Below the pieces are notes generated by a model that searched no databases, was not told where the DNA came from, and worked only from the letters and a program-made list of their open reading frames with translations. The position numbers were made by a program, and so were the translations under genes. Source: FEN-1191 sp964528845 (GTDB lineage Bacteria; Pseudomonadota; Gammaproteobacteria; Steroidobacterales; Steroidobacteraceae). Taken from it: a stretch of DNA of 64,000 bases. Location: NCBI GenBank assembly GCA_964528845.1, contig CAZGVE010000011.1, positions 1 to 64,000 of the forward strand, given 5' to 3'. This document shows, in pieces, positions 8,272 through 17,257 of the stretch (position 1 is the first letter of the stretch; each line of letters opens with the position of its first letter).

Positions 8272-10164
8272 CTAGATCTCGACCTGGCGCGCGATCTCGA
8301 TCACGTTCGATGCCGGCAGGTTGAAGCGATCGACCATCTTCACGGCGTTGCGGTACAGGAACGCGAAGAGCGCCACACGGGCGCGCCGGAGCGGGCCGCT
8401 GCCGGGTCGATTCACGACCAGATCGCGCGCGCCGATGAACACCGCGTGCTCCAGGTCGATCCCGGGATCCAGTCCCTCGAGACTCGCGAGCGCCTGGCGC
8501 AGGTCCGGGATCTCGACGAAACCGAAGCGGCACAGTACGTGCCAGAAGCCGTCGGCGACCCGGTCGATGACCGCGCAGCTGCGACCCTCGGTGCGCGGCA
8601 CCTCGAGGAACTCCACGTGCAGCGCGATGACATTGCTGGTCAAGGCGCCGATGAAGTGCACATGATCGATGATCAGTCGTGGGATGTGCTGCGTCGCCCG
8701 CGTCAGGAACACCGTGGTGCCGGGTACGCGCGGGATCCGCCCGGCCTGCAATTCGGCCAGGAATTGTGCCTCGGACTGCGGCGATTGCGCGAGGCATTCC
8801 CGGATCCCGTCCATGCCGGTGCGCCATGCGATCATCAGCACGAACAGGATTGCAGCCAGGCCCAAGGGCAGCCAGCCGCCATCGGCCACCTTGAGAAGGT
8901 TCGCCGCGAAGAACACGCCATCGACCAGCAGGAACAGTCCGCCGACCAGCATCGCGAGCAGCAGCGGCCAGCGCCAGATCCGGCGCATTGCAATGAATAG
9001 CAGTCCCGTGGTCAGCAGCATCGTGGTCGACACTGCGGTGCCATAGGCCCCGGCCAGCCGGTCCGAGGATCCGAAGCCGATCGCGACGCCAACCGTCCCG
9101 AGCATCATCAGCCAGTTGACGACCGGCACGTAGATCTGGCCGTAGACGCGGTCGGAGGTCTGGCGGATGGCAACGCCCGGCAGCCAGCCGAGCTGCATGG
9201 CCTGGCGCGTCATCGAATAGGATCCGGTGATGATGGCCTGACTGGCGATGATGGTCGCCAGCGTCGCGAGCGCCACGAGTGGATAGATCGACCACGCCGG
9301 AGCGAGCTGGAAGAACGGATTGCCCGCGACCCGCCCGTTCGCCAGCAGCAGGCCGGTCTGCCCCGCGTAGCTGAGCAGCAGTGCCGGTAGCACGATCGCG
9401 TACCAGGACCAGCGGATCGGGCCCTTGCCGAAATGGCCCATGTCGGCATAGAGCGCCTCGCCACCCGTGATGCAGAGGAATACCCCCCCGAGCACCAGCA
9501 GGCCGGTGGTGCCGGCGTGCATCAGGAATCGTAAGCCGTGGCGTGGATCGACGGCCCGGAGCACCTCCGGATGGTGGGCGATACCAACGGCGCCTATCAG
9601 CGCGATCACGACGAACCACAGCAGCATGACCGGGCCGAAAGCCTGGCCGATTCGCTGAGTGCCAAAGCGCTGGAACGTGAACAGCGCGATCAGGATTGCG
9701 ACTGCAATCGGCAGTACCCAGGGCTTGAGCGTCGCGGTCACCACGTTCACGCCCTCGATCGCACTGAGCACCGAGATTGCGGGAGTGATGATGCCATCAC
9801 CATAGATGAGCGCGGCGCCGAGCAGGCCGGCGAGTGCGGCGATGCGCATTCCGGGTCGAAAGCCGGTCGCGCCGTCCAGCAGCATCAGGGCGAGGATGCC
9901 GCCCTCGCCGTGATTGTCGGCCCGCATCACGAATACGCAGTACTTCACCGACACGGTGAGTACCAGCGTCCAAAGGATCAGCGAAAGCACGCCGAGCGCG
10001 CTCTCGGGCGTGAAGCGACCGCCGACCGCCTGCACGACGGTCTGCAGCGTGTACAGCGGACTGGTGCCGAGATCGCCGAACACGATTCCCAGCGCTGCCA
10101 GCCCGGCGACGCCGGGAGTCGTCGTGGCCGCGTGCGCCGCCGAGGCCGGAGGGCTTGCAGCCAC
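8272..10164 (-). CDS. kup: KUP-family potassium uptake transporter
   Basis: Predicted 630-residue K+:H+ symporter of the inner membrane, the usual length for Kup. The N-terminus has the diagnostic GIVFGDLGTSPLYTL, then about 12 hydrophobic segments and a soluble C-terminal domain (last 170 residues or so). The conserved region DNHGEGGILALMLL lies near residue 85. The start is a GTG preceded by a G-rich stretch; its neighbour upstream on the same strand is the PIN-domain toxin, 12 bases away. It is probably a housekeeping passenger with no direct link to photosynthesis. Confidence 0.95.
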   Translation of the reverse strand: MAASPPASAAHAATTTPGVAGLAALGIVFGDLGTSPLYTLQTVVQAVGGRFTPESALGVLSLILWTLVLTVSVKYCVFVMRADNHGEGGILALMLLDGATGFRPGMRIAALAGLLGAALIYGDGIITPAISVLSAIEGVNVVTATLKPWVLPIAVAILIALFTFQRFGTQRIGQAFGPVMLLWFVVIALIGAVGIAHHPEVLRAVDPRHGLRFLMHAGTTGLLVLGGVFLCITGGEALYADMGHFGKGPIRWSWYAIVLPALLLSYAGQTGLLLANGRVAGNPFFQLAPAWSIYPLVALATLATIIASQAIITGSYSMTRQAMQLGWLPGVAIRQTSDRVYGQIYVPVVNWLMMLGTVGVAIGFGSSDRLAGAYGTAVSTTMLLTTGLLFIAMRRIWRWPLLLAMLVGGLFLLVDGVFFAANLLKVADGGWLPLGLAAILFVLMIAWRTGMDGIRECLAQSPQSEAQFLAELQAGRIPRVPGTTVFLTRATQHIPRLIIDHVHFIGALTSNVIALHVEFLEVPRTEGRSCAVIDRVADGFWHVLCRFGFVEIPDLRQALASLEGLDPGIDLEHAVFIGARDLVVNRPGSGPLRRARVALFAFLYRNAVKMVDRFNLPASNVIEIARQVEI

Positions 10165-10176
10165 GCCGCCCCCGCG

Positions 10177-10590
10177 CTAGCGACCGAGCACGGTCAGTCC
10201 GAGCGCGGTGGCCGCCTGGCGCAACGACTCGTCGATGCTGGCCAAGGGCAGCTGCTGTCGCTGCGCGAGTTCCAGGTAGGCAGCCGCATAGATGGTGAGG
10301 CCGAAGCGATGCGCCAGCGGCACCGTACGCGTCCAGGCATCCACTGCAGTGTCAGCGTCCAGCGCGACTGGCAGTTCGCGCAGGAAACCTTCGAGCCGCT
10401 CGCGCGTGGAACTATCGAGCCGTCCGCGGCGCTCGGCAGTGGCGAGTCCATTGAGGACCTCGAGCGGCCAGACCTGGGGCACGAGCGCGCCGGCGTCGAC
10501 CACCTGCCGCAGCACCAGCTCGATCGCGGGGGTGTGCTGGTCCTCGAAGCACCAGCCGAGCGCGACCGAACTATCGAGCACCAGACTCAC
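10177..10590 (-). CDS. PIN-domain toxin (VapC-like)
   Basis: Predicted 137-residue PIN-domain ribonuclease of a type II toxin-antitoxin pair. The first PIN acidic residue is in LVLDSSVALGW, a Glu is in PLEVLNGL, and the C-terminal acidic site is in LTIYAAAYLELA and ASIDESL. Its start overlaps the antitoxin stop by four bases (ATGA), so the two are co-translated. Expected activity is Mg2+-dependent RNA cleavage restrained by the antitoxin; the target RNA cannot be told from sequence. Confidence 0.88.
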   Translation of the reverse strand: MSLVLDSSVALGWCFEDQHTPAIELVLRQVVDAGALVPQVWPLEVLNGLATAERRGRLDSSTRERLEGFLRELPVALDADTAVDAWTRTVPLAHRFGLTIYAAAYLELAQRQQLPLASIDESLRQAATALGLTVLGR

Positions 10591-10829
10591 GGGCGGCCGG
10601 TGCCGATCAGCTCGCGCAACGGCAGCTCACCGAGCGTGACGCCGCGGCTGGTGTGCAGCAGCCCGTCCGCGGCACGCCGCGCTCGCTCGCGATCGAATCC
10701 CGCCGTAGCGGGGATCATGCGTGCGACCGCTTTGCCACGTCGGGTGATGATGACTTCCTCGCCGCTCTCGACCCAGTCGAGCAGCGTGCCGAGCTTGTTC
10801 TTGGCCTCGAAGGCGCCGATCTCGCGCAT
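10587..10829 (-). CDS. Phd/YefM-family antitoxin
   Basis: Predicted 80-residue antitoxin. The N-terminal half matches the Phd/YefM DNA-binding fold (EIGAFEAKNKLGTLLDWVESGE, then VIITRRGKAVARMIP). The charged C-terminal half should wrap the toxin. It precedes the PIN toxin with a 4-base overlap. A directly repeated CTAGCTT element lies 12 bases upstream of the start, where an autoregulatory operator is expected. The pair diverges from bchI. Confidence 0.88.
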   Translation of the reverse strand: MREIGAFEAKNKLGTLLDWVESGEEVIITRRGKAVARMIPATAGFDRERARRAADGLLHTSRGVTLGELPLRELIGTGRP

Positions 10830-10840
10830 TTTATTTCACT

Positions 10841-10859
10841 CTAGCTTGATGGCTAGCTT
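10841..10859. promoter_or_regulatory. Direct repeat upstream of toxin-antitoxin genes (candidate operator)
   Basis: CTAGCTT occurs twice with a 12-base period (10841-10847 and 10853-10859), just upstream of the antitoxin start. The position and spacing of about one helical turn fit an antitoxin operator. Function is inferred. Confidence 0.4.
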
Positions 10860-10916
10860 AACACGCCGGAAGGGGGAAGCCGTTGCCCACGTGACAAGAG
10901 TCGTGACGGTCTCCAA

Positions 10917-10934
10917 AGTCAAGTAAAGTTGACA
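10917..10934. promoter_or_regulatory. Imperfect PpsR/CrtJ site upstream of bchI
   Basis: AGTCAAGTAAAGTTGACA has the dyad GTCAA-N6-TTGAC and matches TGT-N12-ACA except for the first base. It ends 3 bases before the bchI ATG, so binding would block transcription start. A possible -10 (TAAAGT, 10924-10929) lies inside it. Confidence 0.6.
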
Positions 10935-10937
10935 CTC

Positions 10938-11969
10938 ATGAGCCCGGTATACCCATTCTCTGCGCTCGTCGGGCAAGACGAACTGAAGCTCGCATTGCTG
11001 ACCGCGGCGATCGATCCACGGGTGGGAGGCGTGCTGGTGTTCGGCGATCGCGGAACCGGCAAGTCTACGGCGGTTCGAGCCCTCGCCGCGCTGCTGCCGC
11101 CGATGCGGGCAGTCGTGGGATGCCGCTACGGCTGTGATCCGCAGCAGCGCGACACCTGGTGCGAGGAGTGCCTGGCACGCGTCGTGACGAACCGGGTGCC
11201 GACCCGCCGGGTGCCGGTGCCGGTGGTCGACCTGCCGCTCGGTGCCACCGAGGACCGCGTCCTCGGTGCCTTGAATCTCGAGCAGGCGCTCAGTTCGGGC
11301 GTGCGCGCCTTCGAACCCGGGCTGCTCGCGCAGGCCCATCGCGGATTCCTGTATATCGACGAGGTCAACCTGCTCGAGGATCACCTCGTCGACCTGCTCA
11401 TCGACGTGGCCGCATCCGGCGTCAACGTGGTCGAGCGCGAGGGACTGAGCGTGCGCCACCCTGCGCGTTTCGTCCTGGTCGGCAGCGGCAACCCGGAAGA
11501 GGGCGAGCTGCGGCCGCAGCTGCTCGATCGGTTTGGACTGTCGGTCGAGATCCGCACGCCCCAGGACCTCGCGCAGCGCATCGAGATCGTGCGGCGGCGC
11601 GACCAGTTCGAGCGCGAACCGAAGGCTTTCATGGCTGCCTTCGAGCCACAGGAAGCCGCGCTACGCGCCCAGATCATGCGTGCGCGCAGGCGACTTGCCC
11701 GGGTCGAAGTCAGCGACGAAGCCTTAGGGTGGGCGGCGCGACTGTGCATGCTGGTCGGGACGGACGGACTGCGCGGGGAATTGACGCTGATGCGCGCGGC
11801 GCGAGCGGTCGCCGCGCTCAACGGCCAACGGCAGGTCGGCATCGACGAGCTGATCCAGGTCGCGCCACCGGCGCTGCGCCATCGATTGCGCCGTGATCCG
11901 ATGGATGAAGCCGGATCCGGCCAGCGCATCACACGCGCGATCGGCGAACTCGGAGCGAAACTTGACTGA
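10938..11969 (+). CDS. bchI: Magnesium chelatase subunit I
   Basis: Predicted 343-residue AAA+ ATPase subunit of the chelatase that inserts Mg2+ into protoporphyrin IX, the first committed step of bacteriochlorophyll synthesis. It has Walker A GDRGTGKST (near residue 40), the BchI-specific Cys-rich insertion (CRYGCDP ... CEEC) and Walker B LYIDEVNLL. The start is the ATG at 10938; an in-frame TTG nine bases earlier falls within the PpsR-like dyad. There is no evident Shine-Dalgarno sequence, and the transcript may be nearly leaderless. It is first in a bchI-bchD-bchO-crtI-crtB run with overlapping or close ends. Confidence 0.96.
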   Translation: MSPVYPFSALVGQDELKLALLTAAIDPRVGGVLVFGDRGTGKSTAVRALAALLPPMRAVVGCRYGCDPQQRDTWCEECLARVVTNRVPTRRVPVPVVDLPLGATEDRVLGALNLEQALSSGVRAFEPGLLAQAHRGFLYIDEVNLLEDHLVDLLIDVAASGVNVVEREGLSVRHPARFVLVGSGNPEEGELRPQLLDRFGLSVEIRTPQDLAQRIEIVRRRDQFEREPKAFMAAFEPQEAALRAQIMRARRRLARVEVSDEALGWAARLCMLVGTDGLRGELTLMRAARAVAALNGQRQVGIDELIQVAPPALRHRLRRDPMDEAGSGQRITRAIGELGAKLD

Positions 11970-13755
11970 CAACCCGCCACGCGCCGCGGTGGCAGGAGTC
12001 GGCGCGGATGCCAGCGCCAACGCCATGGCGGTCGGCGACGCCTGGCGCGCGGCCGCGTGCCTGGCGGTCGATCCGAGCGGCACCGGAGCTGTGCTGCGCG
12101 CGGACCCCGGCGAAGTCAGCAGCATGTGGCTCGAGGCGGTGCGCGCGGCGCTGCCGGCCGCGGCGCCGCTGCGGCGCGTGCCGGCACACATCGATGACGA
12201 ACGTCTGCTCGGCGGCACTGATCTGGCGGCCACGCTGCGGCAGGGGCGCGCAGTGCACGTGCGCGGCGTGCTCGAGGAAGCCAATGGTGGCGTGATCGTG
12301 CTGCCGCTCGCCGAGCGGATACCGGTACAGCTGGCGGCCCGGATCGGCAACACGCTGGATCGCGGGGCAATCAGCGTGGCCCAATCCGGGCGGGTGCGCG
12401 AACAGGCGACGACCTTCGGGGTCATCGCCATCGACAGCGGCCGCGCTGCTGGCGAACGCTGCGCCGCGGCGCTCTGCGATCGGCTCGCGCTGCACCTGGA
12501 TCTGGACACGCTGTCTCCTCAGGACGCTGCCGAGCTGATGCCGGAGCGCGCGGCGATCGCAGCCGCGCGGGTACGCCTGCCGTCAGTCGTGCCAGGCGAC
12601 GGGGCGCTGCAGGCACTATGCGCCACGGCGGCGGCCTGCGGCATCGATTCGCTGCGCGCGCCAACGCTCGCGCTGCGCGTCGCGCGCGCGAGTGCTGCGC
12701 TGGACGGCCGCGTCGAAACCGATGAAGACGACCTGGAATTTGCAGCCCGGGTAGTGCTGGCGCCGCGTGCCACGGTGATTCCTGCTGACCCGGAAGCAGC
12801 AGCGCCGCCGGACGCGCCCCCCGAAGCTCCGCCCGATGCGCCACCTCCCGGTTCCGACCCGGGCGAGAGTGTGGATTCCGCAGAGCTGCCCGATCGGGTG
12901 CTCGCCGCAGCCCGAGCGGCGATTCCCGCCGGTCTGCTCGCGCAGCTCGTGGCCGAATCGAGCGCACGGCGCCGTGCGTCTTCGATCGGGCGCGCGGGCG
13001 CGAGCGTAGTGGCAAAGCGGCGCGGTCGTCCGGCCGGCGTGCGCGCCGGCAAGCCGCGCAATGGCTCGCGGCTCAACCTCGTCGCAACGCTGCGCACCGC
13101 CGCGCCTTGGCAGCGCATACGTCGCCCTGCCGCATCCACGCCCGGTCCGCGCGTACAGGTGAGGGTCAGTGATTTTCGCGTGACCTGGTACCGGCAGCGC
13201 ACGCAGACCGTGACCGTGTTCGCGCTCGACGCGTCCGGTTCCAGCGCGCTGCATCGCCTCGCGGAGGCGAAGGGAGCAATCGAGCTGCTGCTCGCGGAGT
13301 GTTACGTGCGGCGCGACCAGGTGGCCGTGCTGTCCTTCCGCGGCCGCAATGCCGAGATCGTGCTCCCTCCGACCCGCTCGCTGCTGCGGGCCAAGCGCAG
13401 CCTCGCAGGCCTGCCAGGCGGAGGCGGCACGCCACTCGCTGCGGGCATCGATGTTGCCGCTGCGCTCGCCACGCAGGTCGCGCGCCACGGACAGACTCCC
13501 TCGATCGTACTGCTGACCGATGGGGCAGCGAACATCGCGCGCGATGGCAGCGGCGGACGTGCGCGCGCCACGGAGGATGCGCTGCTCGCCGCGCGCGCGC
13601 TCGGCGGCAGCGGCTTTGCAACATTGGTGATCGATACGGCGCCGCGTCCGGCGCCGCAGGCCCGCGCACTCGCGCAGGCCATGCGGGCGCGCTACCTGGC
13701 GCTGCCTGACGCCGATGCACGCACGCTCGCGGCGGCGGTCCAGCATGCAGCTTGA
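11962..13755 (+). CDS. bchD: Magnesium chelatase subunit D
   Basis: Predicted 597-residue chelatase subunit that assembles with BchI on BchH. It has a degenerate AAA+-like N-terminal half without a canonical Walker A, a Pro/Ala/Asp-rich linker (about residues 275-300), and a C-terminal von Willebrand factor A domain with the MIDAS motif DASGSS. The start I prefer is a TTG at 11962, six bases after GGAG and overlapping the bchI stop by 8 bases. In-frame GTG 11989 and ATG 12025 have no ribosome-binding site. The overlap suggests coupled synthesis of I and D. Confidence 0.95.
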   Translation: MTDNPPRAAVAGVGADASANAMAVGDAWRAAACLAVDPSGTGAVLRADPGEVSSMWLEAVRAALPAAAPLRRVPAHIDDERLLGGTDLAATLRQGRAVHVRGVLEEANGGVIVLPLAERIPVQLAARIGNTLDRGAISVAQSGRVREQATTFGVIAIDSGRAAGERCAAALCDRLALHLDLDTLSPQDAAELMPERAAIAAARVRLPSVVPGDGALQALCATAAACGIDSLRAPTLALRVARASAALDGRVETDEDDLEFAARVVLAPRATVIPADPEAAAPPDAPPEAPPDAPPPGSDPGESVDSAELPDRVLAAARAAIPAGLLAQLVAESSARRRASSIGRAGASVVAKRRGRPAGVRAGKPRNGSRLNLVATLRTAAPWQRIRRPAASTPGPRVQVRVSDFRVTWYRQRTQTVTVFALDASGSSALHRLAEAKGAIELLLAECYVRRDQVAVLSFRGRNAEIVLPPTRSLLRAKRSLAGLPGGGGTPLAAGIDVAAALATQVARHGQTPSIVLLTDGAANIARDGSGGRARATEDALLAARALGGSGFATLVIDTAPRPAPQARALAQAMRARYLALPDADARTLAAAVQHAA

Positions 13756-13789
13756 GGCGTTGCACGTGGTATCCGCGGAGCAGGCTGGG

Positions 13790-14677
13790 ATGGAGCCGCT
13801 GAACTGGCAGGTCGATGGCCCGCACTGGCCGCTGCATGCCTGCAGCCGGTTCGTCGGCGCAGCCGGCATGCGCTGGCACGTGCAGCAGCTCGGCGCGGGT
13901 CCGCCGCTGCTGCTCGTGCATGGCACCGGCGCGACGACGCATTCGTGGCGCTCGCTCGCGCCGCTACTGGCGCCGCACTTCACCGTCACCGCGTTCGACC
14001 TGCCCGGGCATGGATTCACCGCAGGTACACCGAAGGGCGGCATGTCGCTGGACGCCATGAGCGCCGCGGTGGCGCAGCTGCTCGCGACGCTGCAGGTGTT
14101 TCCGACATTCGCAGTGGGGCATTCGGCGGGCGCGGCGATACTGTGCCGGATGGCACTCGACGGGCAGGCCGTCGCGCGCCACATCGTGAGTCTGAACGGC
14201 GCGTTGCTGCCGTTTCACCGCCTCCAGCGCCTGCTGTTCGGGCCGGTCGCGCGGCTGCTGGCCGTCTCGCCGCTCGCTGCCCGCGCGGTAGCGTGGAGCG
14301 CGCGCGAGCGCGGCGCGGTGCTGCGCCTGCTCGCGGGAACCGGATCGGTGCTCGATACCACCGGCGTTGATCTGTACTGGCGACTGGTGCGCAGCGAGAG
14401 CCATGTGCACGGAGCATTGCGCATGATGGCGCAGTGGAACATCGAGACGCTCGAGCACGAGCTGCCGCGACTGCCGGTGCCGCTGACCCTGGTCGTCGGC
14501 GACGCCGACCTCATGGTGCCACCGGCGCAGGCCGAGCGGGTGCAGCGAATGCTGCCGCACGCGGACCTGGTCCGACTGCCACGGCTCGGGCATCTTGCGC
14601 ATGAGGAGCAACCAGAGGCGATCGCGGCGATCATCCGGGATCTGTCCGCACGCCTGTACTCCAAGGATCGCCAGTGA
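13790..14677 (+). CDS. bchO: Alpha/beta hydrolase BchO
   Basis: Predicted 295-residue alpha/beta-hydrolase that accompanies magnesium chelatase genes in photosynthesis clusters; its precise reaction is not established. It has the oxyanion region LLLVHGTGATTHSW, nucleophile elbow VGHSAGAA (Ser), an acid in VVGDADLMVPP and a His in RLGHLAHEEQP. The start at 13790 gives the usual N-terminus (MEPLNWQVDGPHWP) and follows GGAG by nine bases. An earlier ATG at 13745 is possible. Its stop overlaps the crtI start (GTGA). Confidence 0.92.
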   Translation: MEPLNWQVDGPHWPLHACSRFVGAAGMRWHVQQLGAGPPLLLVHGTGATTHSWRSLAPLLAPHFTVTAFDLPGHGFTAGTPKGGMSLDAMSAAVAQLLATLQVFPTFAVGHSAGAAILCRMALDGQAVARHIVSLNGALLPFHRLQRLLFGPVARLLAVSPLAARAVAWSARERGAVLRLLAGTGSVLDTTGVDLYWRLVRSESHVHGALRMMAQWNIETLEHELPRLPVPLTLVVGDADLMVPPAQAERVQRMLPHADLVRLPRLGHLAHEEQPEAIAAIIRDLSARLYSKDRQ

Positions 14678-16200
14678 ACGCCGCTGTTCCAGTCGCCATT
14701 CAGTCGCACGCCCCGCCGCGCGCACGCGCGATAGTCATCGGCAGCGGATTTGGCGGACTGGCGGCCGCCGTGCGGCTCGGGGCACGCGGCTACCGCGTAC
14801 AGATTCTCGAACGGCTGGATGCGGCCGGCGGGCGTGCCTATGTGCACCACCAGGACGGATTCACCTTCGATGCGGGACCCACGATCGTCACCGCACCGTT
14901 CGTGTTCGAAGAACTCTGGTCGCTGTGCGGTCGGCGGCTCGCGGATGACGTCACACTCAAGCCACTCGATCCTTTCTACCGCGTGCGCTTTCACGATGGC
15001 AGCTGGATCGACTGGTCGGGAAACGAGGCGCAGATGCGCGCCGAGATCGGGCGCATCGCGCCGACGGATCTGGCCGGCTACGAGCGCTTCATGCGGCTCA
15101 GTGAGCGCATCTACCAGGTTGCATTCGAGGAGCTGGGCCACGTGCCGTTCAGCCACTGGACGGACATGGCGCGGCGCGGGCCGGCGCTGCTGCGGCTGCG
15201 CGCGCACCAGTCGCTCTACTCGCGCGTGGCCGCGCACGTGCGCGATCCGCGCCTGCGCTTCTGCCTGAGCTTCCATCCGCTGTTCGTCGGCGGCAATCCG
15301 TTCACGACCAGTGCGCTGTATGGACTGATCGTGCACCTGGAGCGCAAGGGCGGCGTGCACTACGCGATGGGAGGTACCGGGAGGCTGGTACAGGGACTGC
15401 TTGGTCTCATCGCGCGGCAGGGCGGTACCGTGCGCTATGGCGCCGACGTCCGCCGCATCACGCTGCATGGCAGGACGGCGACCGGCGTGGAACTCGCGAA
15501 CGGAGAACGGCTGGAATCTGACGTCGTAGTGTCAAATGCCGATTCGGCATGGACCTACGGGCAGCTGCTGCCTGCGCGGGCGCGCCGCCGCTGGAGCGAT
15601 CGCCGGCTCGCGCGCATGCGCTACTCCATGAGCCTGTTCGTCTGGTATTTCGGCACCCGCCGCCAATACCCGGAGGTGGGGCATCACACCATTCTCGTGG
15701 GTCCCCGGTATCGCGCGTTGATCACGGACATCTTCCAACGCCATGTCCTGGCAGAGGATTTCAGCCTGTACCTGCATCGACCGAGCGCTTCGGACCCTGC
15801 GGTGGCACCGCCGGGCTGCGACGCATTCTACGTGCTCTCCCCGGTGCCGAATCTCCAAAGCGGCATCGACTGGAGCGAACGCGCGGAGCCCTACCGACGG
15901 CAGATCGCGGCCTGCCTGAGCGAGCAGCTGCTTCCCAACCTGGAGCAGAACGTTGTAACGTCGCGCATCATGACTCCACAGGATTTCAAGGATCGGCTGT
16001 TGTCCTACCAGGGCGCGGCCTTCGGCATGGAGCCGATACTGACGCAGAGCGCGTGGTTCCGGCCGCACAATCAGTGCGAGGACATCGAGCGGCTGTATCT
16101 CGTCGGCGCGGGCACCCATCCGGGTGCCGGGCTGCCTGGAGTCGTCAGTTCAGCGCGCGTACTGGATGCGGTGGTTCCCCATGGCAACAGCATCGTCTAA
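14674..16200 (+). CDS. crtI: Phytoene desaturase
   Basis: Predicted 508-residue FAD-dependent desaturase converting phytoene to neurosporene or lycopene. It has the N-terminal dinucleotide-binding motif VIGSGFGGLAAAVRL and the C-terminal carotenoid-desaturase signature LVGAGTHPGAGLPGVVSSAR. The GTG start overlaps the bchO stop (GTGA). With CrtC, CrtD and CrtF in the same window, a four-step desaturase feeding the spirilloxanthin pathway is expected; the number of steps cannot be read from sequence alone. Confidence 0.96.
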   Translation: MNAAVPVAIQSHAPPRARAIVIGSGFGGLAAAVRLGARGYRVQILERLDAAGGRAYVHHQDGFTFDAGPTIVTAPFVFEELWSLCGRRLADDVTLKPLDPFYRVRFHDGSWIDWSGNEAQMRAEIGRIAPTDLAGYERFMRLSERIYQVAFEELGHVPFSHWTDMARRGPALLRLRAHQSLYSRVAAHVRDPRLRFCLSFHPLFVGGNPFTTSALYGLIVHLERKGGVHYAMGGTGRLVQGLLGLIARQGGTVRYGADVRRITLHGRTATGVELANGERLESDVVVSNADSAWTYGQLLPARARRRWSDRRLARMRYSMSLFVWYFGTRRQYPEVGHHTILVGPRYRALITDIFQRHVLAEDFSLYLHRPSASDPAVAPPGCDAFYVLSPVPNLQSGIDWSERAEPYRRQIAACLSEQLLPNLEQNVVTSRIMTPQDFKDRLLSYQGAAFGMEPILTQSAWFRPHNQCEDIERLYLVGAGTHPGAGLPGVVSSARVLDAVVPHGNSIV

Positions 16201-17257
16201 GTCAGTGGAGCGCCGCGCGGCCGATCTGGCCGCGGGCCGGACCCTGCTGCGCAACGGCTCGCGCAGTTTTCACGTCGCCTCGCTGCTGCTGCCGCGTGGG
16301 ATCCGCGATTCGGCCACGGCGCTGTACGCGTTCTGCCGGCTCGCCGACGATGCGATCGACGTGGAGTCGGACGCGCAGGCGGGACTCGCGCAGCTGCGCG
16401 CCCAGCTCGATCGGGTCTATGACGGCAATCCGCTGCCGCAGCCGGTGGAACGCCTGCTGGCACAGACAGTACGAGAGCACCATATTCCGCGCGGACTGCT
16501 CGACGCGCTGCTCGAGGGGTTCGAGTGGGATCTGGCCGGCCGGCGCTACGAGAGCCTCGCGGACCTGCACGCCTATGCCGCCCGTGTCGCCGGCAGCGTA
16601 GGGGCCATGATGACCCTGCTCATGGGCGAGCGTGACGCGACGGTGCTCGCGCGTGCCTGTGATCTCGGCGTGGCCATGCAGCTCACCAACATCGCACGCG
16701 ACGTCGGCCAGGATGCGCGCGCTGGTCGTCTCTACCTGCCACTGCGCTGGTTACGCGAGGCCGGCATCGATCCGGACGCATGGCTCGCCCGACCGGAGTT
16801 CAGTCCCGCGCTCGCACAGGTCATCGAACGGGTGCTCGCCGCTGCGGACGACCTGTACGCCCGTGCCGCCGCCGGCATCAGCCGTTTGCCGGCGCGCGCG
16901 CGGCCCGGTGTGCATGCCGCCCGGCTGCTCTATGCACAGATCGGCCATCAATTGCGGCGACAGGGCCTGGATGCCGTGGCACAGCGAGCCCACGTCAGCG
17001 CTTCGCGCAAGCTGGCGCTCGCACTCGGCGCGGTCGTGGCGGCGTTGCGGGTCAACGCCGTGCTTCCCGCCGCGCCGCTCGCGGAAGTCCGCTTTCTGCT
17101 GCAGGCGGTCCGGGACAGTGGCGCGCCCATGGCAATGACGCAGGCGCCTGTTACGCCCGCGCTGAGCCGTGCGGAGTGGATGATCGACCTGTTCGAGCGA
17201 TTGCAGTGGCGCGAACAGGGCGCAGCCCTGCAACGCGTCCAGCAGCTGCAGTCCTAG
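16181..17257 (+). CDS. crtB: Phytoene synthase
   Basis: Predicted 358-residue squalene/phytoene synthase-family enzyme joining two geranylgeranyl diphosphates into phytoene. It has the first Asp-rich motif DDAID (near residue 60), the second motif in QLTNIARDVGQDARAGRLYLP, and SFHVASLLLP near the N-terminus. The ATG at 16181 overlaps the end of crtI by 20 bases, giving a coupled pair. It is convergent with crtC, and the two stop codons overlap (CTAG). Confidence 0.96.
   Translation: MATASSKSVERRAADLAAGRTLLRNGSRSFHVASLLLPRGIRDSATALYAFCRLADDAIDVESDAQAGLAQLRAQLDRVYDGNPLPQPVERLLAQTVREHHIPRGLLDALLEGFEWDLAGRRYESLADLHAYAARVAGSVGAMMTLLMGERDATVLARACDLGVAMQLTNIARDVGQDARAGRLYLPLRWLREAGIDPDAWLARPEFSPALAQVIERVLAAADDLYARAAAGISRLPARARPGVHAARLLYAQIGHQLRRQGLDAVAQRAHVSASRKLALALGAVVAALRVNAVLPAAPLAEVRFLLQAVRDSGAPMAMTQAPVTPALSRAEWMIDLFERLQWREQGAALQRVQQLQS

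Noticed and set aside
8207..9619. 470-codon frame overlapping kup
   Set aside because: It is a frame-shifted shadow of kup, which has its own start, full length and motifs.
12616..14184. Long reverse-strand frame over bchD and bchO
   Set aside because: Composition is typical of a GC-rich shadow; bchD and bchO have homology and coupled ends.
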